Assembly: GCA_005217565.1 (NCBI GenBank) | Contig: SJCO01000007.1 | Coordinates: forward strand, 62,001-126,000 | Direction of reading: 5' to 3' | Source: Puteibacter caeruleilacunae | GTDB taxonomy: Bacteria > Bacteroidota > Bacteroidia > Bacteroidales > Prolixibacteraceae | DNA: 64,000 nt | Part shown: positions 52,586-63,103 of the stretch, piece by piece | Layout of the letters: each line of letters opens with the position of its first letter | How positions within the stretch are numbered: position 1 is the stretch's first letter | Program-made: the position numbers and the translations under genes | Notes under the pieces: generated by a model | What the model saw: only the letters and a program-made list of their open reading frames with translations | Databases searched by the model: none | What the model was told of the DNA's origin: nothing

Positions 52586-55408
52586 ATGGAATATAACGTC
52601 GACAGATTCATGCGTATTGTTACATTGTTGGTAGTGTTAATGCCTTTGATAACAAAAGCTAACATTGTTGAGATTAATGAAGATAACGAGTCGCGCTTTG
52701 AGCGAATTACTACACAAGCAGGACTCAACACGAATCGTATCTCGAAATTATTCCGCGACCATCAGGGATATTTATGGATGATTGGTGTGGATGTAGTGGC
52801 TCGATATGATGGATACAATTTGTATAACCTACCTATTCAGGAACGTACCAATAAGAAAGGGAATGTATTTAAGTATAATTCAATCATTCAAGATGATTAT
52901 CACAACATATGGATTGGTGGGACTAATGGAATTACTGTAATTGATACAATCGACCAGATTACAAACTTCCAACTAGATACAAACACAGAGATCAGTACAC
53001 TTTTCCCATACGACCAGGAACGTATTTGGGCTTCCAGTAAATCAGGAGATAATTTTATTATCGATGTGCATAGTCATGAAACCAAAAAATTGCATGAAAA
53101 AGATGTTGTCAGATCATTTGTGATTGATCCGAAGGGGCAACGTTGGATTGCCACTAAACATGGGGAAATTCTAAAAGAGTTCCATAAGCGGATTTTGCAA
53201 ATTGAGAGTGAAATAAATGATATATGTTTTACTCCTTCTGGTAAGATGTATATTGCAACGAATGATGGATTATTAAGTGTAGAGTCTGAACTTCTGAACC
53301 ATAATGATGAAAGACGAGATAGAGAAGGTATGTTCCTGGATTTTGTTTCAGGTTCGGGAGAAAAAGTGATTACTGTTGAATATCATGATGGATCGGTGTG
53401 GACTGGTACTAAATGGGGTGTACGTGAGTATCTACTCGATAGTGCCGGAAATATTAGTTACAAACGTGAATACAATCGACATCCTAATGTAACTTATAGC
53501 TTGCCTAACAACCAAATTAATGATCTATTGAGCGATCATCAGGGAATAATGTGGATTGCTACGAATGGGGGAGTCGCTAAGATAGATCCAGAAAAATTAT
53601 GGTTCTATAGCATCGAAAAAGATCCTTCAGCTGACAATACGCTACATTCAAATGCTATATTCCCCGTGAGTGGAGATCTTGATGGAAATATTTGGATGGG
53701 GAGTTATAGTTCTGGAATTTCTAGATACAATGTAGACGCGAATAAATTTACTTGGTTTAATGCAAAGAATTCAAATCTTAAGCGTAACCACATCTTGTTT
53801 ATTGATTGTGATGCTAATGGTTCAACTTGGGCGGTGACTCCCAATAAGATTTTTTCTTTTGAAGATAATTCGTGGAGTGAAGTGATACTGAAAAGTGAGA
53901 TAAACTACAGAAGAGGAGATATTATTGAGTGGATTGAAAATAATGACAGTACCTTTTGGGCTGCATGTCGAAATCAATTACTCCTTGTACAGCGAAAAGG
54001 GAAACAAGAGCTTACTGTCTTAAAAAAAGCACAAGTTGAGACTGCTAAAAAGATAATCTGTCTGTTCAAGGATAAGCGGGGACGAATATGGTTAGGAACA
54101 CGTGATGGTGTATATTGTGTGAGTGAGACAGGTGAGTTGTTGGTCAAATATTTTGAATCAGGAGAGTTTGATAAAGGAACAGAGAATATACAAGCAATTA
54201 ACTCTGATGCGAAAGGAAATATTTGGCTTGGATCATCGCAAGGAATCTTCGTAATAAAGAATGATAGCATATTAGAGGATAATACTTCTAAGGCAATTAT
54301 TAAGCGGTTTAATAAGAATGACGGTCTACCTAGTAATTATGTAACAGGTTTAATGCCTGGTGACAATGACGCAATGTACATTGCTACCTAGAAAGGAATA
54401 GCAGAACACATACTTGATGGAGAGGGTAAGTCTCATTTTGTGAGCTATTCGTTTGATGATGGACTGGTAAGTGAGAAATATAACAGAAGAGGTGCGTTTC
54501 ATGATGTTAACACAAATACCTATTACTTCAGTAGTGCGAATGGTGTAACCTATTTTAGACCAACGAAGAATGAATTACGAGATGACGAAACTCAATTGTT
54601 ACTCCATAAGGTTGAAGTAGGACAACAGGCGAAACTTTCTCATGAGATGTGGAATGAGGAAAGCAAACGTTTCGAATTGACTTTCTCTGAAAATTTTGAG
54701 GATAAATATCTAAAGGTATATGTTGGATCGTCTAATCTCATTTCCCCAGAGAAACAAAGTATTAAGTGGAAATTAGAAGGTCGAGATACTACATGGACTA
54801 CAGGATTCGATCATGTTATATTAATTGATGGATTATTATCTGGTAAATATCAGCTGAAAATTCAATCGGCAGATGCATCTTCAAGTTATGGAGAAACAAT
54901 TGATATTGCGATCAACATTAAGGCAAGGCTTTTTAATACAGTAAGCGTTTCAATGATCTTCGTTCTACTTCTCGGTTCTTTTATCTTTTTTCATATAAGA
55001 GATAAAAAGAAGAAGAAATACAGTCAATCAAATTTAACAGCAGAAAAAGCGAAGGATATTATTCGAAAGCTTGAATTGATAATGGAACAAGAGAAGTTGT
55101 ATCTGGATGCACAGTTGACTGTTAATCATTTGGCTGAATCTATTGAAGTGCCTTCAGGAATAGTATCACAAGTTTTTAATGATTATATGAAAATTCGCTT
55201 CTTTGACTTTGCGAATAAGTATCGGGTAAGTGAATTTATAAAGTGTCTTCAGAATGGAGATAATGAGCAAATGACAATGGAAGCACTAGCAGAAACATGT
55301 GGATTTTCCTCGAAATCATCATTCTTCCGTTCATTTAAAGAAATTACAGGATCTACTCCTGCACGATATGCCCGAGAGTTAAAAAAGAAGAGGGAACCCA
55401 AAAGTTAG
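52586..55408 (+). pseudogene. Propeller-Y_Y_Y-AraC one-component regulator interrupted by one in-frame TAG
   Basis: Two open stretches, 52586-54391 and 54440-55408, are in the same frame and together make one 940-codon regulator. The TAG at 54389-54391 (codon 602) falls in the propeller sequence NDAMYIAT-stop-KGIAEHI, where sister repeats have a tryptophan (TGG to TAG, one base). Order: signal peptide (MRIVTLLVVLMPLITKA), propeller blades (IWIGG, MWIATNGG, IWLGSS), a Y_Y_Y domain, a membrane helix near 785-804 and a C-terminal AraC HTH (LAETCGFSSKSSFFRSFKE). There is no kinase or receiver, so this is a one-component, SusR-like regulator. It lies beside PL8 and SusC/SusD of PUL 3, its probable targets. 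Either a real nonsense mutation, readthrough, or a sequencing error explains the stop. Confidence 0.85.
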
Positions 55409-55421
55409 GCACCCTCTTTTT
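55388..55421 (+). terminator. Intrinsic terminator overlapping the regulator stop codon
   Basis: AAGAGGG (55388-55394) pairs with CCCTCTT (55412-55418), followed by T. The regulator's stop codon is inside the loop. It lies between convergent genes. Confidence 0.7.
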
Positions 55422-55429
55422 GCTGATTA

Positions 55430-57904
55430 TTAGCGCTTAATCAACGTTGTATTTATAGGCTGTCCATCATAACAATCGAACTGAATCTCGGTGCTATTGT
55501 TGCTATTGCTTACAACGGAGATATTATCATTGTTAGTTTGAATCTTCCAATTTCCATTTAAGGTTACTTTCACTGGTTGTACAGTACTTTTATCGTGCCA
55601 CCCATAATCTTCATAGTCTCCAGCATTTTTTCCTTCAAATTTGCCCAATTCAGGATTCTGAATCGCCAATTGAATTTGGTTATCCGAATTTGTCTGAATA
55701 ACCATTAAACATGGAGTATCTGTTTGTTTCACAAGTTCGTCATTGGTTGATTTATTCTCAGTGAATAAGGCATAAGCTGTGCTATAAGTTTTGGCATATC
55801 TGACAATGTGAGCAGTGTTATCGTGCTGTATGATATTGAATAAATTGTCCTGATTGTTAGCCAAATACTTGGCACCATTCTTTCCTCCATTAATTTGGAT
55901 GAAATACAAGTATGAGTCGTTATCTGGTTGTTTCCCATGTAGGATTCTGGCAGAAGTGTAATTACCCTTCTCTATTTCTGTAGCTTTTGTGAGAGGAGCC
56001 TTCTGAATACCTCTGTCAACTTGAATATTACATTGCTGAGGAATATAGTACGCATGCCCCTGTGCATCGGTTAAGGTTGTGTTGGCTTTGTTAAGTTCTT
56101 TCGTCTGTTTTGAATCATATACTTTACCATCGATTGTTGTCTGTACATCGATATTTTTCATGCCATTTTGAAAAAGAGTAGTCTGTACTGAATACTTGTC
56201 ATTTGGAGCTTGAATACCAGATCCCATTGCCACAACATAGTCGTCGAAAATTGCATATGATTTATTCAGTGCAAGTGAGCTCAACGGTGCGTCGTATTTC
56301 ATTGATACTATTGCGTTAGTACCATCTATATCAACACCACCAAGGAAACTTTCTGGAGTGCGACTTCGTGTCTTTTTATACGACATCGCATCGTAAGGCA
56401 TATCGAAGGTTGTAGCTCCAGGTAGGCGAGTCCAATTCCATCCCTTTGTTGTATAACCACTATTCTCAGCAGAAACAGTCTTACCTCCGGCTAGAATTCG
56501 TAAAGTACCAGCACTAGCAAAACGCCCATATGGATTCGCAGCACCTTTTGCTTCGAAATCCCAGATATACTTACTATTACCTTTAAAAGATAGTAACCAG
56601 TTATCCTTACGGTAAACACCTAAACCTCCGTATGGATAAAACCAAAATCCATTAGGATCAGATTCAGGTGTTATATTACGTGCTGCAAGTTTGGTTGCCA
56701 TGTCGATAGCACCAATTGAGCCATGGTACATTATTTTGCAGTTGACACCCTGGATATACTGACTGGTAAAATCCTTATATTCAGGATTCCATAGTCGTGC
56801 AAAAGCTGCTTTCATAGTGTTTTGATAAGGCGATTTAACTTCTGCCAAATAGGCATAAGACTGCATATTTTTGATTAGTGTTCCCAGATTGTGTGGGAAG
56901 CGACCAGCAAGTGCTCTTGGACAATCGTATTTATTGCAATAGATACGCATATGAAGTACGGCATTAGCCAGATTATCGATGGCTTTTTCTCCCACTTGGT
57001 AGGATGTTCCTTCCAATAAGTATAAAAACAGTGAAGCCGTATGGAATCCATTGGTGGCATAGGCACTTAAATAGGCATTTTTATGATGATAACCCATATA
57101 GTCTGATTTAATCATATCAGCACATCCGTCGGCTATTTGAAGAGCTTTATCTAATAGGCGTGAAAAGTATTTAGCTTCATCGTCTCGATTCGAGTTATCT
57201 TTCGGTAATGAAAGAATGTAGCATAATCTATTGTTGATCATTGATCTTACACCATCAGTATTGAAGCCTTTAACTTCCCATAACCGTGGAAAATCAAACT
57301 GAGGACCAACAACTGCAGATATCCAGTTAAGGGTCTTTAATTCGGCTTCAAGCATATTGTTTTTAGCTAGTAGTTCTTTGTTTAAGAATACCGATAGTCC
57401 ATAACCAAGAACATTGTTGCCCATTGATCCACCAAAGGCAATGATCCCCGTCTCGTAGTACTTCTGAGTGGAGCCATACTGCATATCAATACCTTCTTGA
57501 AAACCTTTTCCTTTTAAGTAATTGTATAGAAAAATGATTTTCTTCTCTATTGATTTGTTATGGTAATATGGATTTTTTCGATTAGGATCTCCAGGCAGAT
57601 GATAGCCTAACGAAAGAGGAAAAAGAACTTCAGCAAAGATTGCCCTTGCTTCTTTCTGTCCGGTTTTTTCTGAGAAGTCAAATTTATTATCGGGAGTGAA
57701 TTTGAAATTATCAAATTTATCTTCCGCAGATTTTACGTATTCAAGAATGCTTAAATATCGTTTCTGTGTATGTGGATTATTGTAATTGGTCGTTGTACTT
57801 CCAATTAACCATTCACGGTACTTTTTTTCTATCCCTGTTAATTCATCGGCTTGTACCTGATGTATAATAAATAGTAGGAACAAATAGCTTAAAAATCTTT
57901 TCAT
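55430..57904 (-). CDS. Exported PL8 family polysaccharide lyase (chondroitin/hyaluronan lyase type)
   Basis: The 824-residue protein has a signal peptide (cleavage near QVQA, residue 19). An alpha/alpha toroid (about 25-380) is followed by the PL8 beta-sandwiches, with SKYIWDFEAKGAANPYGRF and GWNWTRLPGATTFDMPYD. The catalytic tetrad spacing of PL8 fits Asn224/Asn225, His273/His274, Tyr282 and Arg335 (the last in ALAGRFPHN). PL8 enzymes cut hyaluronan, chondroitin or xanthan by beta-elimination; the GWNWTRLPG segment is closest to chondroitin ABC lyases. It is transcribed divergently from the SusC/SusD pair of PUL 3, with the broken regulator on its other side. Confidence 0.88.
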   Translation of the reverse strand: MKRFLSYLFLLFIIHQVQADELTGIEKKYREWLIGSTTTNYNNPHTQKRYLSILEYVKSAEDKFDNFKFTPDNKFDFSEKTGQKEARAIFAEVLFPLSLGYHLPGDPNRKNPYYHNKSIEKKIIFLYNYLKGKGFQEGIDMQYGSTQKYYETGIIAFGGSMGNNVLGYGLSVFLNKELLAKNNMLEAELKTLNWISAVVGPQFDFPRLWEVKGFNTDGVRSMINNRLCYILSLPKDNSNRDDEAKYFSRLLDKALQIADGCADMIKSDYMGYHHKNAYLSAYATNGFHTASLFLYLLEGTSYQVGEKAIDNLANAVLHMRIYCNKYDCPRALAGRFPHNLGTLIKNMQSYAYLAEVKSPYQNTMKAAFARLWNPEYKDFTSQYIQGVNCKIMYHGSIGAIDMATKLAARNITPESDPNGFWFYPYGGLGVYRKDNWLLSFKGNSKYIWDFEAKGAANPYGRFASAGTLRILAGGKTVSAENSGYTTKGWNWTRLPGATTFDMPYDAMSYKKTRSRTPESFLGGVDIDGTNAIVSMKYDAPLSSLALNKSYAIFDDYVVAMGSGIQAPNDKYSVQTTLFQNGMKNIDVQTTIDGKVYDSKQTKELNKANTTLTDAQGHAYYIPQQCNIQVDRGIQKAPLTKATEIEKGNYTSARILHGKQPDNDSYLYFIQINGGKNGAKYLANNQDNLFNIIQHDNTAHIVRYAKTYSTAYALFTENKSTNDELVKQTDTPCLMVIQTNSDNQIQLAIQNPELGKFEGKNAGDYEDYGWHDKSTVQPVKVTLNGNWKIQTNNDNISVVSNSNNSTEIQFDCYDGQPINTTLIKR

Positions 57905-58205
57905 GTTTATTTTTTAATTATTGTAAAGTACCATAAAGCTATAGTAAGATAATAATGTGGGCATTTGTTCTTGTCGTTCCTAAATTAAAGAAATAGCTAT
58001 TCTGCAGAAATATTGTTGAACTAGCTTTCAAAATTGTCTTGTAAAATTCTCAGAAAAAAAGTGTCAGGAGATTTTATGCTCTGACACAAACTTTCCAACC
58101 TCTTGAAAACGAAATTTATATCGAAAAGACCAATTGTAAATCATGATTCGATGTAAGGTCAATAATTTCGTAGTCGATGAATATCTAATTTAAACTAAAG
58201 ATTCT
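57905..58205. other. Divergent intergenic region between PL8 and susC (301 bases)
   Basis: This gap must hold promoters for PL8 (minus) and susC (plus). I find no exact TAnnTTTG box on either strand; the best minus-strand candidate is TATCTTAC near 57945, with two mismatches. Weak boxes fit promoters that need an activator, such as the AraC regulator nearby. The only strong structure is the minus-strand terminator at 58054-58087. Confidence 0.5.
58054..58087 (-). terminator. Minus-strand intrinsic terminator upstream of the PUL 3 susC
   Basis: GTGTCAG (58061-58067) pairs with CTGACAC (58081-58087), with an inner AG/CT after a bulged G. Seven T follow on the minus strand (58054-58060). It faces away from susC toward PL8 and would stop antisense transcription or end a short antisense RNA. 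Confidence 0.75.
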
Positions 58206-61200
58206 ATGAAAAAGATTATTCTATTTAATCTACTAATGCTGTTGACGAGCCTCTCTGGGTGGTGTCAGGAGTATTCAGTGAAAGGTAAAGTAAAGAGTGA
58301 GTCAGGAGAGAAACTTCCAGGTGTTAATGTGATAATAAAAGGTACCTCCACAGGAACTGTAACTGATTTTGAAGGGAACTATAATCTAAAAGTAAATGAT
58401 GGTTTGGGAACTTTAATATTCTCTTTTATTGGTTACGAACCTAAAGAGGTACCTATTCGGCAGAAAAAGAAAATTGATGTTACATTAAAAAGTAATGTAA
58501 CTGAGTTGGATGAGATTATTGCAGTAGGATATGGAACAGTGAGGAAGAAGGATCTGACTGGATCGGTAGCATCTGTTGATATTGGAGAATTAGAGAAGGT
58601 ACCTAATCCTAATCTGGCTCAGGCCTTAAGTGGTAGAATCTCTGGAGTAATGATTTCAACTTCCGAAGGTTCACCAGATGCAAGTATCTCAATTCGAGTG
58701 AGAGGTGGAGGGTCTATAACACAAAGCAATGAACCGCTTTATATTGTTGATGGCTTTCCTACTGAAGACGGTTTGGATAACCTTGATCCATCGGATATTG
58801 AGTCTATAGATGTCTTGAAAGATGCATCGTCGACTGCAATATATGGTGCTCGTGGAGCTAATGGTGTAATATTGGTAACAACTAAAGGAGGGCAAGAAGG
58901 TAAGACTACCGTAAATTATGATGGATATTACGGTTTTAAACAAGTAGTAAATCGATTGGATGTCCTAAATCCGTTCGATTTTGTAAAGCTAGATTATGAG
59001 CGCTCAATTAATGACGATGCTTTAGAGGGATTTGTTAATCGATATGGTACCTGGGATGAGTTGGAAGAGCTTTATAAAGATCGATCAGGGGTAAATTGGC
59101 AAGATGAGATGTTTGGAAAGACAGTGGTCAATCAAACGCATAAGATTAGTATCAGTGGTGGAACCAAAAAAACAAAGTATAATGTGGCTTACTCATTCAA
59201 CGATGATGAAGGTATCATGCTTAATAGTGGAGCGAAGAAAAGTAATGCTAAGTTTAAATTTGATCATAAGGTTAGTGACAAGCTAAAAGCCACTGTAAAT
59301 ATTAACTATTCTGAACGAGAGACCTTCGGAATGGGAACATCAGACGGAGGAGAAGGATTTAATAAACTACAGCATGTGTTGAATTATCGTCCAACTATTG
59401 GTAAAAATGGAAATGATCGAGACTTGGTTGAGTTGGATGAGGATCCTTTGTTAGAAGATTCATCTGGTAATGTAATGCAGAACCCTATTGTTTCTACGAA
59501 AGCAGAACATCGCTTAAATGAAACTAGTAATCTTGCGTTGAATGGAATGCTTGATTATGAGATTATAAAGGGATTACATTATCGCTTGACAGTTGGTATG
59601 GTGCGTCAAGGAGTGAGAAAAGAAAACTATAATGGCTTACGTTCAGTTTCATCAAAACGTGCAGGTAGTGCAAGTGGAAGTCTTCGAAGGACAGATAAAA
59701 AAGGTTACTCTTATTCTAATGTATTAAACTATACAAAGACCTTTAACAAAATTCATAGAGTAAATGCTTTAATCGGACAGGAAGAGGTTTATAGTGAAAC
59801 AAAATGGTTTGAAGCGAGTACTTCTGGTTTTGCGAGTGATGATATTGCTTTGGCTGATTTATCGTTGGGATCATTACCTGGAATTCCTGGATCAGGTGAA
59901 GAGGATAACCTGCTGCTTTCTTGGTTCGGTAGAGTGAACTATACGCTTAATGACAAGTATTTAGCCACATTTAGTTATCGTGCTGATGGTTCATCGAAGT
60001 TTGGATCAGGAAACAAGTATGGTTATTTCCCTTCGGCATCATTGGCTTGGCGATTGGGAGAAGAACCATTTATAAAACAACTGAATGCCTTCTCAAATTT
60101 TAAAGTACGTTTGTCGTATGGAGAAGCAGGAAACAACAGAATTCCTAATTATCAGTCACTAGCAATTCTGTCTTCAGGTTATTATCCTTTGAATAATGTT
60201 AGTGAAACCAGTGTTGCTCCAACTGTGCTTCCTAATCCTGATTTAAAGTGGGAAACTACAGTTTCTCAGAATTTAGGTTTTGATATTGGTTTCTTTAATC
60301 AGAAATTTCAACTCACCGTAGATATATATAAGGCTAATACAAAAGATCTATTGTTGAAAGCTCAAGTGCCAATGACTTCTGGTTATGCTACCATGCTTCG
60401 TAATGTAGGTGAGACTCAGAATAAAGGATTGGAACTAAGTGTTTCATCAATGAATATCAATAAGAAGAAATTTAAATGGCAAACTGATTTTAATATCTCA
60501 TTCAATAAGAACAAGGTGGTGAAACTGGCATATCAAGATTTCTTCCTACGTGAATCTGGCTGGTTTGGTGAACTTGGTAACGATTATATTGTACAGGTAG
60601 GAAAACCGGTAGGACAAATTTATGGATATGAGTATGAAGGTATGTATCAAGTTGAAGATTTCGATTATGATGCAGAAACCAACACATACAACATCAAAGA
60701 AGGAGTTGCCTATAAGGCAAATGAAAAACCTAAGCCTGGTTTTATGAAGCTGAGAGATATTTCGGGACCAGATGGTGTGCCTGATGGAAAGATTACGGAT
60801 GCTGACCGAACAATTATTGGTGATACTAATCCAGTACACTTTGGAGGAATAACCAATAGCTTCACTTATGGCAATTTCGATTTCAGTATTTTCATGAACT
60901 GGTCATATGGGAATGACGTATATAATGCCAATAAAATGCGATGTACGTTAATGCATCGATCTAATAAGAATACACTAGGAGTAGCAAGGGAACGTTGGAC
61001 TACCATTGATGAGAATGGAGCAATTTTTACTGATCCTGAGTTATTGGCAGCTGCGAATGTTGGTAAAAAGTTTCCTGTATTTGATGGAATGGGTAGGATT
61101 GAACCGAAGCTGAGTAGCTTAATGATTGAGGATGGTTCTTATCTGCGCATAAGCAATATTAGTTTGGGATACAATGTTCCCCGTAAGTTATTAAAGCGTG

Positions 61201-61379
61201 TAGGTATCAGCAAGCTAAGATTATATTCAACGGTTTACAATATCCATACTTTTACGAACTATTCTGGTTATGATCCAGATGTTAGTACCCGTAATTCTGG
61301 AGGTGTTACTCCTGGTGTAGACTGGGGGGCATATCCAAGGAGTAGATCATACATTTTAGGTTTGAGCTTATCGTTGTAA
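58206..61379 (+). CDS. SusC family TonB-dependent transporter (PUL 3)
   Basis: The 1057-residue protein has a signal peptide (cleavage after GWCQ, about residue 21). A carboxypeptidase-regulatory-like domain (about 22-103, GEKLPGVNVIIKGTSTGTVTDFEGNY) precedes the plug, which starts near 106 (IAVGYGTVRKKDLTGSV) and shows SNEPLYIVDGFP and DASSTAIYGARGANGVILVTT. The barrel ends RSRSYILGLSLSL. There is no STN domain, so control is expected from a separate regulator, here the AraC protein at 52586. Its SusD gene follows 27 bases downstream. The lyase encoded divergently suggests a glycosaminoglycan-type oligosaccharide as cargo. Confidence 0.96.
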   Translation: MKKIILFNLLMLLTSLSGWCQEYSVKGKVKSESGEKLPGVNVIIKGTSTGTVTDFEGNYNLKVNDGLGTLIFSFIGYEPKEVPIRQKKKIDVTLKSNVTELDEIIAVGYGTVRKKDLTGSVASVDIGELEKVPNPNLAQALSGRISGVMISTSEGSPDASISIRVRGGGSITQSNEPLYIVDGFPTEDGLDNLDPSDIESIDVLKDASSTAIYGARGANGVILVTTKGGQEGKTTVNYDGYYGFKQVVNRLDVLNPFDFVKLDYERSINDDALEGFVNRYGTWDELEELYKDRSGVNWQDEMFGKTVVNQTHKISISGGTKKTKYNVAYSFNDDEGIMLNSGAKKSNAKFKFDHKVSDKLKATVNINYSERETFGMGTSDGGEGFNKLQHVLNYRPTIGKNGNDRDLVELDEDPLLEDSSGNVMQNPIVSTKAEHRLNETSNLALNGMLDYEIIKGLHYRLTVGMVRQGVRKENYNGLRSVSSKRAGSASGSLRRTDKKGYSYSNVLNYTKTFNKIHRVNALIGQEEVYSETKWFEASTSGFASDDIALADLSLGSLPGIPGSGEEDNLLLSWFGRVNYTLNDKYLATFSYRADGSSKFGSGNKYGYFPSASLAWRLGEEPFIKQLNAFSNFKVRLSYGEAGNNRIPNYQSLAILSSGYYPLNNVSETSVAPTVLPNPDLKWETTVSQNLGFDIGFFNQKFQLTVDIYKANTKDLLLKAQVPMTSGYATMLRNVGETQNKGLELSVSSMNINKKKFKWQTDFNISFNKNKVVKLAYQDFFLRESGWFGELGNDYIVQVGKPVGQIYGYEYEGMYQVEDFDYDAETNTYNIKEGVAYKANEKPKPGFMKLRDISGPDGVPDGKITDADRTIIGDTNPVHFGGITNSFTYGNFDFSIFMNWSYGNDVYNANKMRCTLMHRSNKNTLGVARERWTTIDENGAIFTDPELLAAANVGKKFPVFDGMGRIEPKLSSLMIEDGSYLRISNISLGYNVPRKLLKRVGISKLRLYSTVYNIHTFTNYSGYDPDVSTRNSGGVTPGVDWGAYPRSRSYILGLSLSL

Positions 61380-61406
61380 TTCTAGAAACCTTATAACTAA
61401 AAAATC

Positions 61407-63017
61407 ATGAAGAAGATTAAATATATATCATTGTCATTAGCTATAGCTTGTATTCTTATGGGCTTGGTATCATGTGAAGATCGATTACTTGAAGAGCCAA
61501 CATCTCAATATGCAGCTGAGACATTCTTTGAAAGTACAGCACAGGCGAATATGGCTGTGCTGGGAATTTATGATGTGCTGGGAGAATCAAATGCTTATGG
61601 CCGAAATTTATCGGTAGCATTGATGATGGATACCGATATTCAACATGCTTCCGGAACAAATTTAAATAACGATAAACGCATGGTGGCTCATTATGAGGCC
61701 AATCCTGTTGCAGGGAATCTTGAGAGTACCTGGTTGAATTTATGGAAGGGAATAGAACGAGCTAACGTTGTTATTCAAGAGATCCCTCAAATGGATTTAT
61801 TCGAGCATGGTTCGGAAGAAGAGCAGAACACACTTAAGGCATATCTTGGTGAAGCTAAGTTTTTGCGAGGAATGTTATACTTTGACTTAGTACGAGTTTG
61901 GGGTGCAGTACCAGTAAAACTTATGCCTACCGATGCGAATGATGATATGATGCTAGAGCGTGCATCACTAAAAGAGGTCTATGATCAGATAGACATAGAT
62001 ATGAGCGAGGCAGGAGATCTTGTTCCATGGCAGTCGGAAAAAGGTGTTGAAGAGGAACGAATTTCAAAAGGTGGAGTTCTGGGAATTCATGCCCGTGTTT
62101 GTCTGAATCGTGGAGGTTATTATTTAGATGTCGACGGACAAAAGAAGCGTGTTGAGAATTACAAAGAGTACTATCAAAAAGCAATAGAACTAACGCAGCG
62201 AGTTATGGACTCCGGTGAGCATGGTCTGGAGAATAATTATGAGCAAATATTTAGAAACTATTGTGAAAATAAAGTCTCTACATGGGAAACACTGTTTGAG
62301 GTTGGTTTATTTAATCCAGAAGGTGGTTCGGGAAATACAGGAATTATAGGAACTTTTAACGGGCCATCGGTACATGCTGATAGTCCTTATGGTAGAGCAA
62401 ATTCACAAGTAAAAACAAGTCCAGTATTTTATGCGAAATTTTCAAGTGAGGATTTAAGAAAGGATGTTGCTGTTGCGAGATATAAGGTTCTGGCCGATGG
62501 TTCAAAGAAAGAGTTGACAAGTGATAAAGATGAATGGGGCTGGGCTCCGGGTAAATGGCGAAGAGATTGGCATACGGCTGCTCCTAAAAATGTGAATAAT
62601 ACTGATATCAATTGGGTAATTATTAGATATTCGGATGTTTTATTGATGCATGCCGAGGCTCAAAATGAAATAAATGAAGGACCCAATGCTGATGCTTACA
62701 ATGCAATTAATCAGGTTCGTTCAAGAGCTGGTGTTGAAGACCTTGAAGAAGGCCTATCAAAGCTAGAGTTTTTTGAGATATTGAAAGATGAACGTGCCCT
62801 TGAGCTAAGCTTTGAGGGATTACGAAAACTTGACCTATATCGCTGGGGAATACTTGGAGAAACGCTACGAGCACATGAAGCGGCGTGTTTGAAGTGGTAT
62901 AAAAAAGCACCTGTGGTAATGGGGAAGTATTTTGATGATAATAAAGATGAACTAATGCCAATTCCGCAACGAGAGATCGATGAGAATGCAAACATGATCC
63001 AGAATTTTGGGTATTAG
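61407..63017 (+). CDS. SusD family glycan-binding lipoprotein (PUL 3)
   Basis: The 536-residue lipoprotein (GLVSC, Cys23) has EDRLLEEPTSQYAAETFF at its mature start, TPR-like helices with GEAKFLRGMLYFDLVRVWGAVPV, the IRYSDVLLMHAEAQNEIN stretch, and the final MPIPQREIDENANMIQNFGY. It forms the lid of the SusC transporter encoded upstream. A terminator follows 31 bases after its stop codon, so the DUF1080 gene is either read through or separately started. Confidence 0.95.
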   Translation: MKKIKYISLSLAIACILMGLVSCEDRLLEEPTSQYAAETFFESTAQANMAVLGIYDVLGESNAYGRNLSVALMMDTDIQHASGTNLNNDKRMVAHYEANPVAGNLESTWLNLWKGIERANVVIQEIPQMDLFEHGSEEEQNTLKAYLGEAKFLRGMLYFDLVRVWGAVPVKLMPTDANDDMMLERASLKEVYDQIDIDMSEAGDLVPWQSEKGVEEERISKGGVLGIHARVCLNRGGYYLDVDGQKKRVENYKEYYQKAIELTQRVMDSGEHGLENNYEQIFRNYCENKVSTWETLFEVGLFNPEGGSGNTGIIGTFNGPSVHADSPYGRANSQVKTSPVFYAKFSSEDLRKDVAVARYKVLADGSKKELTSDKDEWGWAPGKWRRDWHTAAPKNVNNTDINWVIIRYSDVLLMHAEAQNEINEGPNADAYNAINQVRSRAGVEDLEEGLSKLEFFEILKDERALELSFEGLRKLDLYRWGILGETLRAHEAACLKWYKKAPVVMGKYFDDNKDELMPIPQREIDENANMIQNFGY

Positions 63018-63048
63018 TTAGCATCATAGCCAAACATTGTAGATTTTT

Positions 63049-63077
63049 AGGGGTGGTGGATTTCATCACCCCTTTTT
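63049..63077 (+). terminator. Intrinsic terminator after susD of PUL 3
   Basis: A stem of AGGGGTGGTG with CATCACCCCT (63049-63058, 63064-63073, one G-T pair) runs into five T. Confidence 0.88.
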
Positions 63078-63103
63078 GAATTTTCAACGTAAAAAATGTA
63101 GCG

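Noticed and set aside
54440-55408. Second half of the split regulator as an independent gene
   Set aside because: It is exactly in frame with the first half and starts in the middle of a propeller blade, so one interrupted gene is the better reading.
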